A DNA stretch of 14,346 bases, taken from the NCBI GenBank assembly GCA_905372875.1, contig CAJPQU010000037.1, forward strand, positions 1-14,346, written 5' to 3'. The stretch's first letter is position 1. Each line of letters opens with the position of its first letter. The notes beneath the pieces were generated by a model that saw nothing but the letters and a program-made list of their open reading frames with translations, had not been told where the DNA came from and ran no database searches. The DNA is from an uncultured Schwartzia sp. Lineage in GTDB: Bacteria > Bacillota > Negativicutes > Selenomonadales > Selenomonadaceae. Below, piece by piece: positions 1 through 7,427 of the stretch. The translations under genes were made by a program, and so were the position numbers.

Positions 1-1
1 C

Positions 2-1507
2 CTCTTCTTCATGGCCCTCATGCTGCTCGTGGGCTTTTGGGTGCGCTATCAGCAGCGGGCCGGGCTGGCGCAGAATTTCGTGGCGCAGTATTTCATCGGC
101 AATCGGGAATTGGGCGGCTTCGTGCTGGCCATGACCACGGTGGCGACGTACAGCTCGGTGAGTTCCTTCGTGGGCGGTCCGGGCATGGCTTGGAAGGTGG
201 GCTTTGGCTGGCTCTACATGGCCATCGTGCAGGTGACGGCCATCTTTTTGGTCTTAGGCATTTTCGGCAAACGGGTGGCGATCCTGTCCCGGCGCTTCAA
301 AGCGGTGACGGTGGTGGACATCCTCCGGGAGCGCTTTCAGTCGGATGCTTTGGCAGGGACGGCAGCGTTCATCATCGTGCTGTTTTTCTGCGGCACCATG
401 ACGGCGCAATTCGTGGGGGGCGCGAAGCTCTTTGAGACGGTGACGGGATACAGCTACACGGCGGGGCTGACGCTTTTTGCGCTGGTGGTGGTGGCCTATA
501 CCGCCGTAGGCGGCTTTCGGGCGGTGGCACTGACGGATACAGCCTGCGCGGTGATGATGATGGCGGGCATCGTTCTTCTTCTGTACCACATTTTAGAAGC
601 GGGGGGCGGCTACGACGCCATCATGACGCACATCGCGGTGCATCATCCGGCGATGCTTGAACCGCTTTCGGCGGGGGATATGCCCCTGGGGCTGTACTTT
701 ACCCAGTGGCTTTTGGTGGGGATCTGCACCATCGCTCTCCCCCAGTCGGTGGTGCGGGGCATCAGCTATCGGGATACGAAGAGCCTGCATCGCGCCATGA
801 TGATCGGCACAGTGGTCATCGGTTTTATGACGGTGGGGGTTAATCTCACAGGGATTTTGGCCCGGGGCGTTTTGACGGAAGACTTGGCCGTCTATGGCGG
901 CGTTGACTACATCATCCCCCGCACCATCACGGCTACGATGCCGCCCCTCTTGGCGGGCGTCGCCATCGTGGGGCCCTTAGCTGCCTCCATTTCCACCATC
1001 TCCAGCCTTCTTTTAGTGGCGTCCTCAGCCATCGTCAAGGACGTCTACCTGCACCACAAGACGAAGCGGGGGGAAGCTGTGACGGATGGGCGGCTGCGCC
1101 TTTTGAGCATGGCGACGACGGCGGTCATCGGCGGCGCGGTGTTCACCATTGCCCTGGCGCCCCCCAGCGTGATATGGATCATCAACATGTTCGCCTTCGG
1201 CGGGCTGGAAACGGCGTTTTTCTGGACGCTGCTCTTCGGCCTGTTCTGGCGGCGGGCCAATACGCTGGGAGCGCTTCTCTCCACGGTGGGGGGCACGGCG
1301 GCCTATTGCCTGACCCAAGGGCTGGGCTTTAAGATCATAGGACTTCATCAGATTACCATCGGAATCACCGCATCCCTGCTCTTTTTCCTCTTGGGGGTGT
1401 ATGTAGGGCGGCCGACGGAGGCGAAGGTGCTGGCGGTATTTTTCCCTACGAAGGAACGGCAGGAGACGTGTTCCCTCGTTGAAGGCGCGCGGGGTTCGAG
1501 AGTTTGA
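2..1507 (+). CDS. panF: Sodium/pantothenate symporter, 5'-truncated by the window
   Basis: Inner-membrane solute:sodium symporter (SSS family, LeuT fold) that takes up pantothenate, the vitamin B5 precursor of coenzyme A, with Na+. The frame is open to the window edge. Counting from the ATG at 11, about 498 residues are visible, but that ATG falls inside the first membrane helix, so the true start is upstream. Family landmarks seen: a YFIGNRELGG segment followed by a TVATYSSVSSFVGGPG stretch (residues about 27-61), GGFRAV after the fifth helix, the AVGGFRA/ALTDT region, LPQSVVRGISYRD (about 243-255) and FGGLETAFFW near the end. Order and spacing match E. coli PanF as I recall it. Around a dozen hydrophobic helices alternate with short polar loops. 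It ends 31 bp before alr on the same strand, so co-transcription is likely. Another SSS transporter is possible, but the ATYSSVSSFVGGPG and VVRGISYRD segments favour PanF. Confidence 0.83.
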   Translation, partial: LFFMALMLLVGFWVRYQQRAGLAQNFVAQYFIGNRELGGFVLAMTTVATYSSVSSFVGGPGMAWKVGFGWLYMAIVQVTAIFLVLGIFGKRVAILSRRFKAVTVVDILRERFQSDALAGTAAFIIVLFFCGTMTAQFVGGAKLFETVTGYSYTAGLTLFALVVVAYTAVGGFRAVALTDTACAVMMMAGIVLLLYHILEAGGGYDAIMTHIAVHHPAMLEPLSAGDMPLGLYFTQWLLVGICTIALPQSVVRGISYRDTKSLHRAMMIGTVVIGFMTVGVNLTGILARGVLTEDLAVYGGVDYIIPRTITATMPPLLAGVAIVGPLAASISTISSLLLVASSAIVKDVYLHHKTKRGEAVTDGRLRLLSMATTAVIGGAVFTIALAPPSVIWIINMFAFGGLETAFFWTLLFGLFWRRANTLGALLSTVGGTAAYCLTQGLGFKIIGLHQITIGITASLLFFLLGVYVGRPTEAKVLAVFFPTKERQETCSLVEGARGSRV

Positions 1508-1538
1508 TACAATATTGAGAAAACAGAGGCGAGGCGGG

Positions 1539-2648
1539 ATGGCCAGGAGAGGCGTTTGGGCGGAAATTTCTTTAGGGGCGCTGCGGCGCAATCTGCGGAT
1601 GATACGGACAAAGATCGCCGGCGGGGCGAAATTCTGCGCCGTAGTGAAGGCGAATGGCTACGGTCACGGCGCAATCGCCGTGGCCCAGGAGGCGGTGCGG
1701 GCGGGGGCAGACTATTTGGCGGTGGCGGTCTTGGATGAAGCCATGGAACTTCGGCGGGCGGGGTTTACCACGCCGATCCTGCTTCTCGGCCCTACCACGG
1801 CGGAAGAGGCGGATACCGTCGTCAGCTATGATGTGACCCAGGCGGTGGCGACGGTCAAGGCGGCGGAGACATTGAGCGCGGCGGCGCTTCGCCAGTATAA
1901 GACGGCGAAGGTTCATTTGGCCGTCGATACGGGAATGGGTCGCATCGGCGTCTATCCCGAAGCGGCCGGGGAGGCCGCCGCTGCGATGGCGGCGCTTCCC
2001 GCCGTGGAATTGGAAGGGATGTTTTCCCACTTCGCCTTAGCTGACGCTCGGGATAAAAGCTACGCCAAGGAACAGTTCTACCGCTTTCAGCGCGCCATGG
2101 CAGAAGTTGAGGGGCGGGGGATTACGATTCCGATCCGCCACATCGCGAACTCAGCGGCGATTTTGGAAATGCCGGAAACCCATTTAGATATGGTGCGGGC
2201 GGGGATCATTCTCTACGGTCTCTGGCCGTCGGAGGAAGTGCGGCGCAGCATCGACCTCTGCCCTCTGATGACGGTCAAGGCGAAGATCACCTATGTGAAG
2301 GATTTTCCCCAAGGAGAGACTATCAGCTATGGCCGAATTTTCACCGCTCCTCGGGACATGCGCGTCGCTACGCTCCCCCTCGGCTACGCTGACGGCTATA
2401 CCCGTCTCTACACGGGCAAGGCCTCTGTGGAAGTGAAGGGGCGCCGGGCGCCGGTGGTGGGGCGCATCTGCATGGATCAGTGCATGATCGACGTCACCGA
2501 CATCCCCAACGTCGCCGTGGGCGATACCGTCACGATCTTTGGCTCGCCGACGCTCCCCATCGACGAAGCCGCCGCTTGGCTCGGCACTATCCACTACGAA
2601 GTCGTCTCCATGATGGCCCCGCGCATCCCAAGGGTGTATGTGGAATAG
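1539..2648 (+). CDS. alr: Alanine racemase (PLP-dependent, biosynthetic)
   Basis: Interconverts L- and D-alanine in the cytoplasm, supplying D-Ala for peptidoglycan. The 369-residue product has the family's usual length. The PLP-binding lysine is K37 in AVVKANGYGHG. The second catalytic base, from the other subunit, is Y264 in SYGRIF, followed by LPLGYADGYTR. The C-terminal beta domain carries the GRICMDQCMIDVTD signature, with CMDQ at about 311-314. The frame stays open upstream to an ATG at 1479 inside panF. The start at 1539 is preferred because MARRGVWAEISLGALRRN aligns with normal Alr N-termini and a purine-rich GAGGCGAGGCGGG tract lies just before it. It follows panF by 31 bp and is closed by the hairpin at 2675-2719. 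All key residues are present, so it should be active. Confidence 0.95.
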   Translation: MARRGVWAEISLGALRRNLRMIRTKIAGGAKFCAVVKANGYGHGAIAVAQEAVRAGADYLAVAVLDEAMELRRAGFTTPILLLGPTTAEEADTVVSYDVTQAVATVKAAETLSAAALRQYKTAKVHLAVDTGMGRIGVYPEAAGEAAAAMAALPAVELEGMFSHFALADARDKSYAKEQFYRFQRAMAEVEGRGITIPIRHIANSAAILEMPETHLDMVRAGIILYGLWPSEEVRRSIDLCPLMTVKAKITYVKDFPQGETISYGRIFTAPRDMRVATLPLGYADGYTRLYTGKASVEVKGRRAPVVGRICMDQCMIDVTDIPNVAVGDTVTIFGSPTLPIDEAAAWLGTIHYEVVSMMAPRIPRVYVE

Positions 2649-2674
2649 GAGATATCGCGGAACGGGGAGAGCGG

Positions 2675-2719
2675 AAAAGAGAGAGGCGTGTGCCACATGG
2701 ACACGCGCCTCTCTCTTTT
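2675..2719. terminator. Strong, probably bidirectional intrinsic terminator between alr and the convergent UDG-like gene
   Basis: A perfect 14-bp stem pairs 2675-2688 (AAAAGAGAGAGGCG) with 2706-2719 (CGCCTCTCTCTTTT). The stem can extend by a few pairs around a GC bulge. It has A residues at one foot and T residues at the other, the usual form of a terminator read from both sides. It lies 27 bp after the alr stop on the plus strand and 64 bp after the stop of the minus-strand gene ending at 2783. Confidence 0.85.
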
Positions 2720-2782
2720 GATAAGCATAAAAACAGTATGGCTGATGTGGTGGATAGGGGACGCAGGATAAGCGTATCGCTT

Positions 2783-3367
2783 TTACACCAGTCCGACCTT
2801 GGCAAAAAAGGTGCGGTAATATTCCGCCTTCTTTACCAATTTCATGGGATAGGCCCGAGAGGTCGAGGGAAGGCGCGTCACCGACAATTTTCGGCCGTCG
2901 TACTCTGTCTCCGTCGTCTCACCTAAATGGAAATCCTTGTATTTCAGTCCTAAAATGCTAAAGAGGATCTCCGTCGCTTTGCCGCCTGTGGTGCAGATAT
3001 GACGGCACTTGGGGATTTTCTTCAGCACCGCCGCCAAATCCACCTTCTCCACTACGTCCAGAAATTCATCCGAAGCGTTATCATGCTCCCGTAACGCTCG
3101 CCGGACCGTCGGGCACGAAGCGATCCCCTTCGCCGTCAAAAACGCTTTGATTTTATCCGCGTCAAAAGCCTTCTCGTTCTCCTTCTGGAAGTGCTGGGCA
3201 TCGTCAAAAAATACCAGCCCATACACTCGCCACATATCATTCTGGAAATTCGGATAATGAAATTGCATTGACCTCTTTTCCACCTTCGGCGGAAACGTCC
3301 CCATCATCATCACCGTCGCCGCCTTAGGCAAAAACGGCGGAAACGGCCGAACTTCAACATTTGGCAT
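2783..3367 (-). CDS. Uracil-DNA glycosylase family protein
   Basis: A 194-residue cytosolic protein resembling the small uracil-DNA-glycosylase superfamily members annotated in Bacteroidetes and Firmicutes. Such enzymes excise uracil or mismatched bases from DNA. What is seen: a motif-1 type strand and loop at residues 19-28 (VMMMGTFPPK), an aromatic EKRSMQFHYPNFQNDMWR run ending at about 45, a CTTGGKATEI segment, and a motif-2-like LPSTSRAYP at 166-174. Substrate cannot be told from sequence. The frame extends to 3439, but ATG 3367 is preceded by AGGAGG nine bases upstream and gives the expected N-terminus (PFPPFLP before the first strand). It is convergent with alr, shares its terminator, and lies at the edge of a lower-G+C block with decayed genes upstream, so it may be accessory rather than core. 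The family call rests on motif memory. Confidence 0.72.
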   Translation of the reverse strand: MPNVEVRPFPPFLPKAATVMMMGTFPPKVEKRSMQFHYPNFQNDMWRVYGLVFFDDAQHFQKENEKAFDADKIKAFLTAKGIASCPTVRRALREHDNASDEFLDVVEKVDLAAVLKKIPKCRHICTTGGKATEILFSILGLKYKDFHLGETTETEYDGRKLSVTRLPSTSRAYPMKLVKKAEYYRTFFAKVGLV

Positions 3368-3400
3368 GTAGATCATCCTCCTGTATGGTTCTTTTGATTT

Positions 3401-3434
3401 TATATCGCACAGTGGCGGAGCGAAAGGCGATATA
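3401..3434. repeat. 8-bp inverted repeat upstream of the UDG-like gene
   Basis: TATATCGC at 3401-3408 is mirrored by GCGATATA at 3427-3434 across an 18-base loop. On the minus strand the proximal arm overlaps an AT-rich GATATAAAAT stretch about 35 bases before the ATG at 3367, which is the only -10-like sequence there. It could be an operator or just a weak hairpin. A separate perfect 10-bp palindrome, ACTTATAAGT, follows at 3438-3447 over the stop of the decayed gene upstream. Confidence 0.4.
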
Positions 3435-3439
3435 GACAC

Positions 3440-4021
3440 TTATAAGTCTTTCGTTATCGTTTTGTCAAAAGTAATGATGACACCATTCAATTTTCTGATC
3501 TTATCGTCATCAATTTTGGTAATTTCATTGTATCCCACGGCGGCATATAAGTCAAATTCCGACGAATCCATATTGGTAGAGATTTTGTTTGCGCCGAATT
3601 TTCGGGCGTTGGCTTTTATATGTTTAATGATTGCCGTATGGAATCCGGTTGTTTGTCGACATGATCGACATAAACAGTATTGATACACACCGTTGTATCA
3701 GCATACTTCTCTGATAACCATTGCCGCAGCATTTGGTTTTTTTAGAATAAAGCGGAGGACATACCTGCTTGGGAAGTTAGATCGAAGGGTTGTTCTAATT
3801 TATCTGAGATATCCAATTCACAGCAGTCGTTCGGCCTCCAATATTCCGCTGCTATGACGATGGCCGTATCTTTGCTGGTTCCAACTGGAACATGTAACTG
3901 GGGAAGAAAATCCTCAGGTTTTGTCCAATACGAAATTCCTTTTTTCTACAAGGTTACTGCTCAAACACGTATCGGCCCTAAAAAGGCATAATACGCCGTA
4001 TGTGCCGTCGATGATCGAAAG
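3440..4021 (-). pseudogene. Decayed gene, C-terminal part resembling a GNAT N-acetyltransferase
   Basis: No single open frame covers this stretch, but three minus-strand pieces join into one protein-like sequence. Piece one, 4021 to about 3945, reads LSIIDGTYGVLCLFRADTCL and onward. Piece two, 3945 to about 3650, is in another frame and reads GISYWTKPEDFLPQLHVPVG, then KDTAIVIAAEYWRPND, and hits an in-frame TAA at 3742-3744. After that it resumes with MLRQWLSEKYADTTVCINTVYVD. Piece three, about 3670-3440, shifts frame again and reads TGFHTAIIKHIKANARKFGANKI, then LYAAVGYNE and KLNGVIITF. The order 'VYVD - helix - ANARKFGANKI - LYAAVGY' resembles GNAT motifs A and B (acetyl-CoA binding, then the usual FYxKxGF). 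The glycine-rich acetyl-CoA loop cannot be read, because the frameshift falls there. Two frameshifts and one stop point to a dead gene. The first piece could belong to the neighbouring pseudogene instead. Confidence 0.5.
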
Positions 4022-4587
4022 GGCATCGTTTTATTTCGCTGTACACATAATCGCTGTAAAGGGCGATGCCGATATGTGTCGGGACGATCAAGGATTCCTC
4101 AATCATCCACTCCGTCCCGGCCGGCATTTTCCCATCACCGAAAATATTCGCCAGAAACGCGCGGGTAAATGTTTCTCTGTCCGATGTGTAGTTTTTAACG
4201 AAAGCATTAAACCCTACAGCGTCATGATCCCTCATGCTGTGGCAGTTGTCGCTGCATTCCATAACAATAAAATACACTATCCCTCTCATCCATTACACCG
4301 ATACTTTGTGAATAATCAGTTTTCCGAAGTGGTTTAACACCGTAGTATTTAGCCACAAATTCATTTGTGGGATTTGAGGTTTCTACACTGAAATCATTTT
4401 CAAATAACCATGCATGATAATTTTTAAGTGCAGGAGGATAGCCCATTATTTAAAAGGACATCATAGTTGCTTGTTGAAATTCTATTTCTTCTAAAAGATT
4501 AATCACATACTTTTCAGTAGGATCAAGTCTGTATCCATCAACCGACATTTCGTTTTCTATGCTGCCACTAAGATTAATTTTTTTCAT
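3978..4587 (-). pseudogene. Broken gene of unknown function directly downstream of the DUF4365 gene
   Basis: It begins with ATG at 4587, six bases after GGAG and 19 bp after the stop of the DUF4365 gene. The first 45 codons (MKKINLSGSIENEMSVDGYR, then LDPTEKYVINLLEEIEF) end at TAA 4450-4452. The same frame then continues at once (IMGYPPALKNYHAWLFENDF, then EFVAKYYGVKPLRKTDYSQS) to about 4270. There it must jump to a second frame, open from 4289 to 3978 (IVYFIVMECSDNCHSM, FTRAFLANIFGDGKMP, THIGIALYSDYVYSEIKRC). The two frames overlap over 4222-4289. Joined, this gives about 190 residues of plausible soluble protein, so I read it as one gene with a nonsense codon and a frameshift. The 45-codon front part could still be translated. 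I do not recognise the family. Base composition is AT-rich, like the upstream DUF4365 gene. Confidence 0.5.
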
Positions 4588-4606
4588 ATTTCTCTCCGTA
4601 ATATTA

Positions 4607-5566
4607 TTATTCTTTTGGTACTGCCTTCGCATATGGTTGATCTTGTGATATATAATCATCTATGGTTAAAAATGATCTGCCCAATTCATTTATACTTAAA
4701 GTCAACATATATTCAGCTACTTCTCCTGAATGGTTAATGCTACGCATCGGACTTAATTTTTTTCGAAATTCTTCAAATGAATCTCCAACAATAAGCCATT
4801 CTTCATCCTCTTTATCATAATAACACTGATCTTCATGCCATAGTAATTCGTCTTCTTCCATATAAAAATCTTCATCAGCTTCAAAATCTGCCCAAGGGAA
4901 CAACTTAGGAAAAACTTTTGTGTAAGGGGTAAAAGGAAAATAATATAGATATAAATATCTCTTTTCGTTTTCTCCATCATCAACAATCAATTCGGTCTTT
5001 CCTTTGCCACTACTTTTGTTTACCCACTCTGTTGAATGAAGTTTAACTGTTCCGCCATCTTTAATAATCTGAATGAATTTCTTTTGAGACAACAAAAAGT
5101 TATAATTTAAAACATGTTTTGGTAGGTTGGGAAAAGAAAGGAGTTTTTCATTTGATGAACGATTTAAAAATGCCTGCGAGGTAGGAACTTTAACAAAAAA
5201 TCCCTTGCCTCTACCTCCTTTTGTTCTTTTGATAGTTTTATCAGTTAATTTCTGCCAAATGCACATATCATCATCTGGATTATATAAAACCACAATACAC
5301 GGTAATGAATTTGTAGTCCAATAATTATATTGTCTCTCATTTATATCTCTAAAAACTATATAATCATCTTTTTTATCCTTGAACCAACTGGAGCCTGATT
5401 TGATTTGCAATGCTAAAAGTTGTCTGTTTTTTCCAGACTCATCAACAAATTCCATATGAGCATCGATGCCGATATCATCAACTGGTTGTTCTCTAAATAT
5501 CCATTTATTACGCACAGCGATTTCAGCACAATGATGAACTCCTATGCGTTCAATCGTATTAGCCAT
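4607..5566 (-). CDS. DUF4365 domain-containing protein
   Basis: An intact 319-residue protein with no signal peptide or membrane segment. The N-terminal half (about 1-130) matches DUF4365: ERIGVHHCAEIAVRNKWIFR, DDIGIDAHMEF (about 30-40), LLALQIKSGSSWF (about 50-62), then YWTTNSLPCIVVLYNP (about 82-97). The invariant D of IGIDAHME followed by QIKSG fits the D...QxK core of PD-(D/E)xK nuclease-like folds, to which DUF4365 has been related; catalysis is unproven. The C-terminal half is not recognised and has a very acidic stretch at about 230-265. The start is fixed by GGAGG seven bases before ATG 5566, and a promoter lies at 5605-5632. A+T content is far above that of guaA and alr, which suggests acquisition by transfer. 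Its small downstream gene is broken. DUF4365 proteins often occur in accessory or defence-like loci, but nothing here proves such a role. Confidence 0.8.
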   Translation of the reverse strand: MANTIERIGVHHCAEIAVRNKWIFREQPVDDIGIDAHMEFVDESGKNRQLLALQIKSGSSWFKDKKDDYIVFRDINERQYNYWTTNSLPCIVVLYNPDDDMCIWQKLTDKTIKRTKGGRGKGFFVKVPTSQAFLNRSSNEKLLSFPNLPKHVLNYNFLLSQKKFIQIIKDGGTVKLHSTEWVNKSSGKGKTELIVDDGENEKRYLYLYYFPFTPYTKVFPKLFPWADFEADEDFYMEEDELLWHEDQCYYDKEDEEWLIVGDSFEEFRKKLSPMRSINHSGEVAEYMLTLSINELGRSFLTIDDYISQDQPYAKAVPKE

Positions 5567-5876
5567 AAAAATACCTCCGCCTTTTATATTAGCAGGTAAA
5601 TATCAATATATAAATAGCTTTAAGAATAACAAGATATCACAGACATTAGAAATTCAGAGCTTCGCTTTTATCGACTTATATCAAATCCACATAAGTCTCC
5701 CACTAAAACGATGAAGGGCTTTTAGAAACAATTAACTTAAATTCAACAACTCCCTTTCAGACCTACTTTTTCTTGCTTTTAGTATCAAAACAGTATCACT
5801 CAAGAGTATTTTGCACCGTTTAATCGCTAAAACCCTCTGTTTTCAACGTCTCTACCGCAGTATCATATTTACTCTG
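5567..5876. other. 310-bp intergenic region between the guaA 3' end and the DUF4365 gene
   Basis: No coding potential is seen on either strand, and the base composition is clearly AT-rich. Contents: the promoter at 5605-5632; a perfect 7-bp inverted repeat, GACTTAT 5673-5679 and ATAAGTC 5691-5697, with an 11-base loop; two AGTATC copies one helical turn apart at 5781-5786 and 5792-5797; and the 10-mer AAAACAGTAT at 5787-5796, which recurs at 2730-2739. A weak hairpin around ACTCAAGAGT (about 5798-5807) is the only candidate terminator for guaA. No integrase remnant or tRNA is seen. Confidence 0.6.
5605..5632 (-). promoter_or_regulatory. Probable promoter of the DUF4365 gene
   Basis: On the minus strand, TTGTTA (complement of 5627-5632) and TATATT (complement of 5605-5610) are separated by 16 bases and end 38 bp before the ATG at 5566. 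This is a good match to a housekeeping sigma promoter, in an AT-rich context where chance matches are more common. Confidence 0.5.
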
Positions 5877-7427
5877 TCACTCAAACTCAATCGTCGCGGG
5901 GGGTTTGGTGGTGCAGTCGTAGAGGACGCGGTTGATGCCTTTGACTTCGTTGACGATGCGGTTGGCGACGGTCTGGAGGACGGGCCAGGGGAGGGGGGCG
6001 CTTTCGGCGGTCATGAAGTCGGTGGTAAGGACGGCCCGGAGGGCGATGGCGTAGTCGTAAGTGCGGCTGTCGCCCATGACGCCGACGGAGCGCAGGTTGG
6101 TGAGGGCGGCGAAGTATTGGCCTAAGTCGCCCGCGATGCCGGCCTTGTCGATTTCCTCGCGATAGATGGCGTCGGCGTCCTGGACGATTTTGACTTTTTC
6201 CGCGGTGACTTCGCCGATGATCCGGATGCCGAGACCGGGGCCGGGGAAGGGCTGGCGGCGGACGAGGCGTTCGGGAATGCCAAGCTGGCGGCCGACTTCC
6301 CGGACTTCGTCTTTGAAGAGGAGACGCAGGGGTTCTACGATTTCTTTGAAGTCCACATGATCCGGCAGACCGCCGACGTTGTGATGGGATTTGATGACGG
6401 CGGATTTGCCGAGGCCGCTTTCGATGACGTCGGGGTAGATGGTGCCCTGGACGAGGAAATCGACGCGGCCGATCTTTTTCGCTTCCCCTTCAAAGACACG
6501 GATAAATTCTTCACCGATGATCTTGCGCTTCGTTTCGGGATCGGTGACGCCCTTAAGCTTGGGGTAGAAGGTTTCGTGGGCATCTACGCGGATGAAGTTC
6601 AGGTCGTAGGGGCCGTCAGGGCCAAACACCGCCGCCACTTCGTCGCCTTCGTTTTTCCGCAGGAGGCCGTGATCGACGAAAACGCAGGTGAGCTGGCGAC
6701 CGATGGCCTTGGAGAGGAGAACCGCCGCCACAGAGGAATCGACGCCGCCGGAGAGGGCGCAGAGGGCCCGCCCGGTACCGATCTTCGCCTTGAGGTCGGC
6801 GACGGTGCGGTCGATGAAGGTGTCCATTTTCCAATCCCCAGTGCAGCCGCAGATGGTGTGGACAAAGTTTTGGAGCATAGTTTTTCCCTCGGCGGTGTGG
6901 AGCACTTCGGGGTGAAATTGGACGGCGTAGAGGCCCCGGGCGCTGTCTTCCATGGCCGCGACAGGGCAGACCGGCGTCGTTGCCGTTATCCGGAAGCCTT
7001 CCGGCACAGAAGCAATATAGTCGGTGTGGCTCATCCAAGCGATGGTTTTTTCCGCCACGCCGGAAAAAAGCCGTGAATCCGGCGTGGTGACGGTGATTTC
7101 GGTTTTGCCGTATTCGCTGACGGGGGCGGCTGCCACCTGTCCCCCAAAGGCGTGGGCCATGAGCTGGCTGCCGTAGCAGATGCCTAAGACCGGCACGCCG
7201 AGAGAAAAAATTCCCTTGTCGTAGGGAAGAGCCGTCGCGCCGTAAACGCTGTTGGGGCCGCCGGTAAGGATGATGCCTTTGGGGTGCTTCTCCTTGATGG
7301 CCGCGATATCCAGCGCATAGGGATGCACTTCGCAGTATACGCTGCATTCCCGCACCCGGCGGGCGATGAGCTGATTATATTGGCCGCCGAAATCCAGCAC
7401 TAAAATCATTTCATTCGTCAAAATCAT
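5877..7427 (-). CDS. guaA: GMP synthase, glutamine-hydrolysing
   Basis: Converts XMP to GMP with ATP and glutamine, the last step of de novo guanine nucleotide synthesis, in the cytosol. At 516 residues it is full length. The N-terminal class I glutamine amidotransferase domain has the nucleophile C84 in GICYGSQ and the partners H172 and E174 in QFHPEV. The ATP-pyrophosphatase domain begins near 200 and has its P-loop LSGGVDSS at 225-232. The dimerisation domain closes with GVMGDSRTYDYA and the family ending KPPATIEFE. ATG 7427 is chosen over the ATG six codons later because GGAGGAGG lies just before it. It overlaps the end of recX by 17 bp, so translation is probably coupled and transcription probably comes from the recA promoter. 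The gene is GC-rich like the core genes, and the base composition changes abruptly past its stop. Confidence 0.97.
   Translation of the reverse strand: MILTNEMILVLDFGGQYNQLIARRVRECSVYCEVHPYALDIAAIKEKHPKGIILTGGPNSVYGATALPYDKGIFSLGVPVLGICYGSQLMAHAFGGQVAAAPVSEYGKTEITVTTPDSRLFSGVAEKTIAWMSHTDYIASVPEGFRITATTPVCPVAAMEDSARGLYAVQFHPEVLHTAEGKTMLQNFVHTICGCTGDWKMDTFIDRTVADLKAKIGTGRALCALSGGVDSSVAAVLLSKAIGRQLTCVFVDHGLLRKNEGDEVAAVFGPDGPYDLNFIRVDAHETFYPKLKGVTDPETKRKIIGEEFIRVFEGEAKKIGRVDFLVQGTIYPDVIESGLGKSAVIKSHHNVGGLPDHVDFKEIVEPLRLLFKDEVREVGRQLGIPERLVRRQPFPGPGLGIRIIGEVTAEKVKIVQDADAIYREEIDKAGIAGDLGQYFAALTNLRSVGVMGDSRTYDYAIALRAVLTTDFMTAESAPLPWPVLQTVANRIVNEVKGINRVLYDCTTKPPATIEFE

Noticed and set aside
1479..1538. 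Longer alr start at ATG 1479
   Set aside because: It would overlap panF and add 20 residues unlike any Alr N-terminus; ATG 1539 has a purine-rich site upstream.
2480..2926. 148-codon plus-strand frame spanning the alr end and the terminator
   Set aside because: It runs through alr in another frame, across the terminator hairpin and into the convergent gene; the product is rich in Arg and His as expected for a shadow.
3009..3257. Plus-strand frame inside the UDG-like gene
   Set aside because: Antisense shadow; the minus-strand gene has motifs and a strong ribosome-binding site.
3921..4337. 138-codon plus-strand frame within the accessory block
   Set aside because: It has no ribosome-binding site or recognisable motif, and it lies opposite minus-strand pieces that read as protein and share the neighbours' orientation. 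Not excluded absolutely, because the minus-strand genes are broken.
5877..7427. Long plus-strand frames opposite guaA (for example 6357-7076)
   Set aside because: They are shadows of a GC-rich gene; their translations are Gly/Asp/Val-biased without motifs, and guaA is certain on the other strand.
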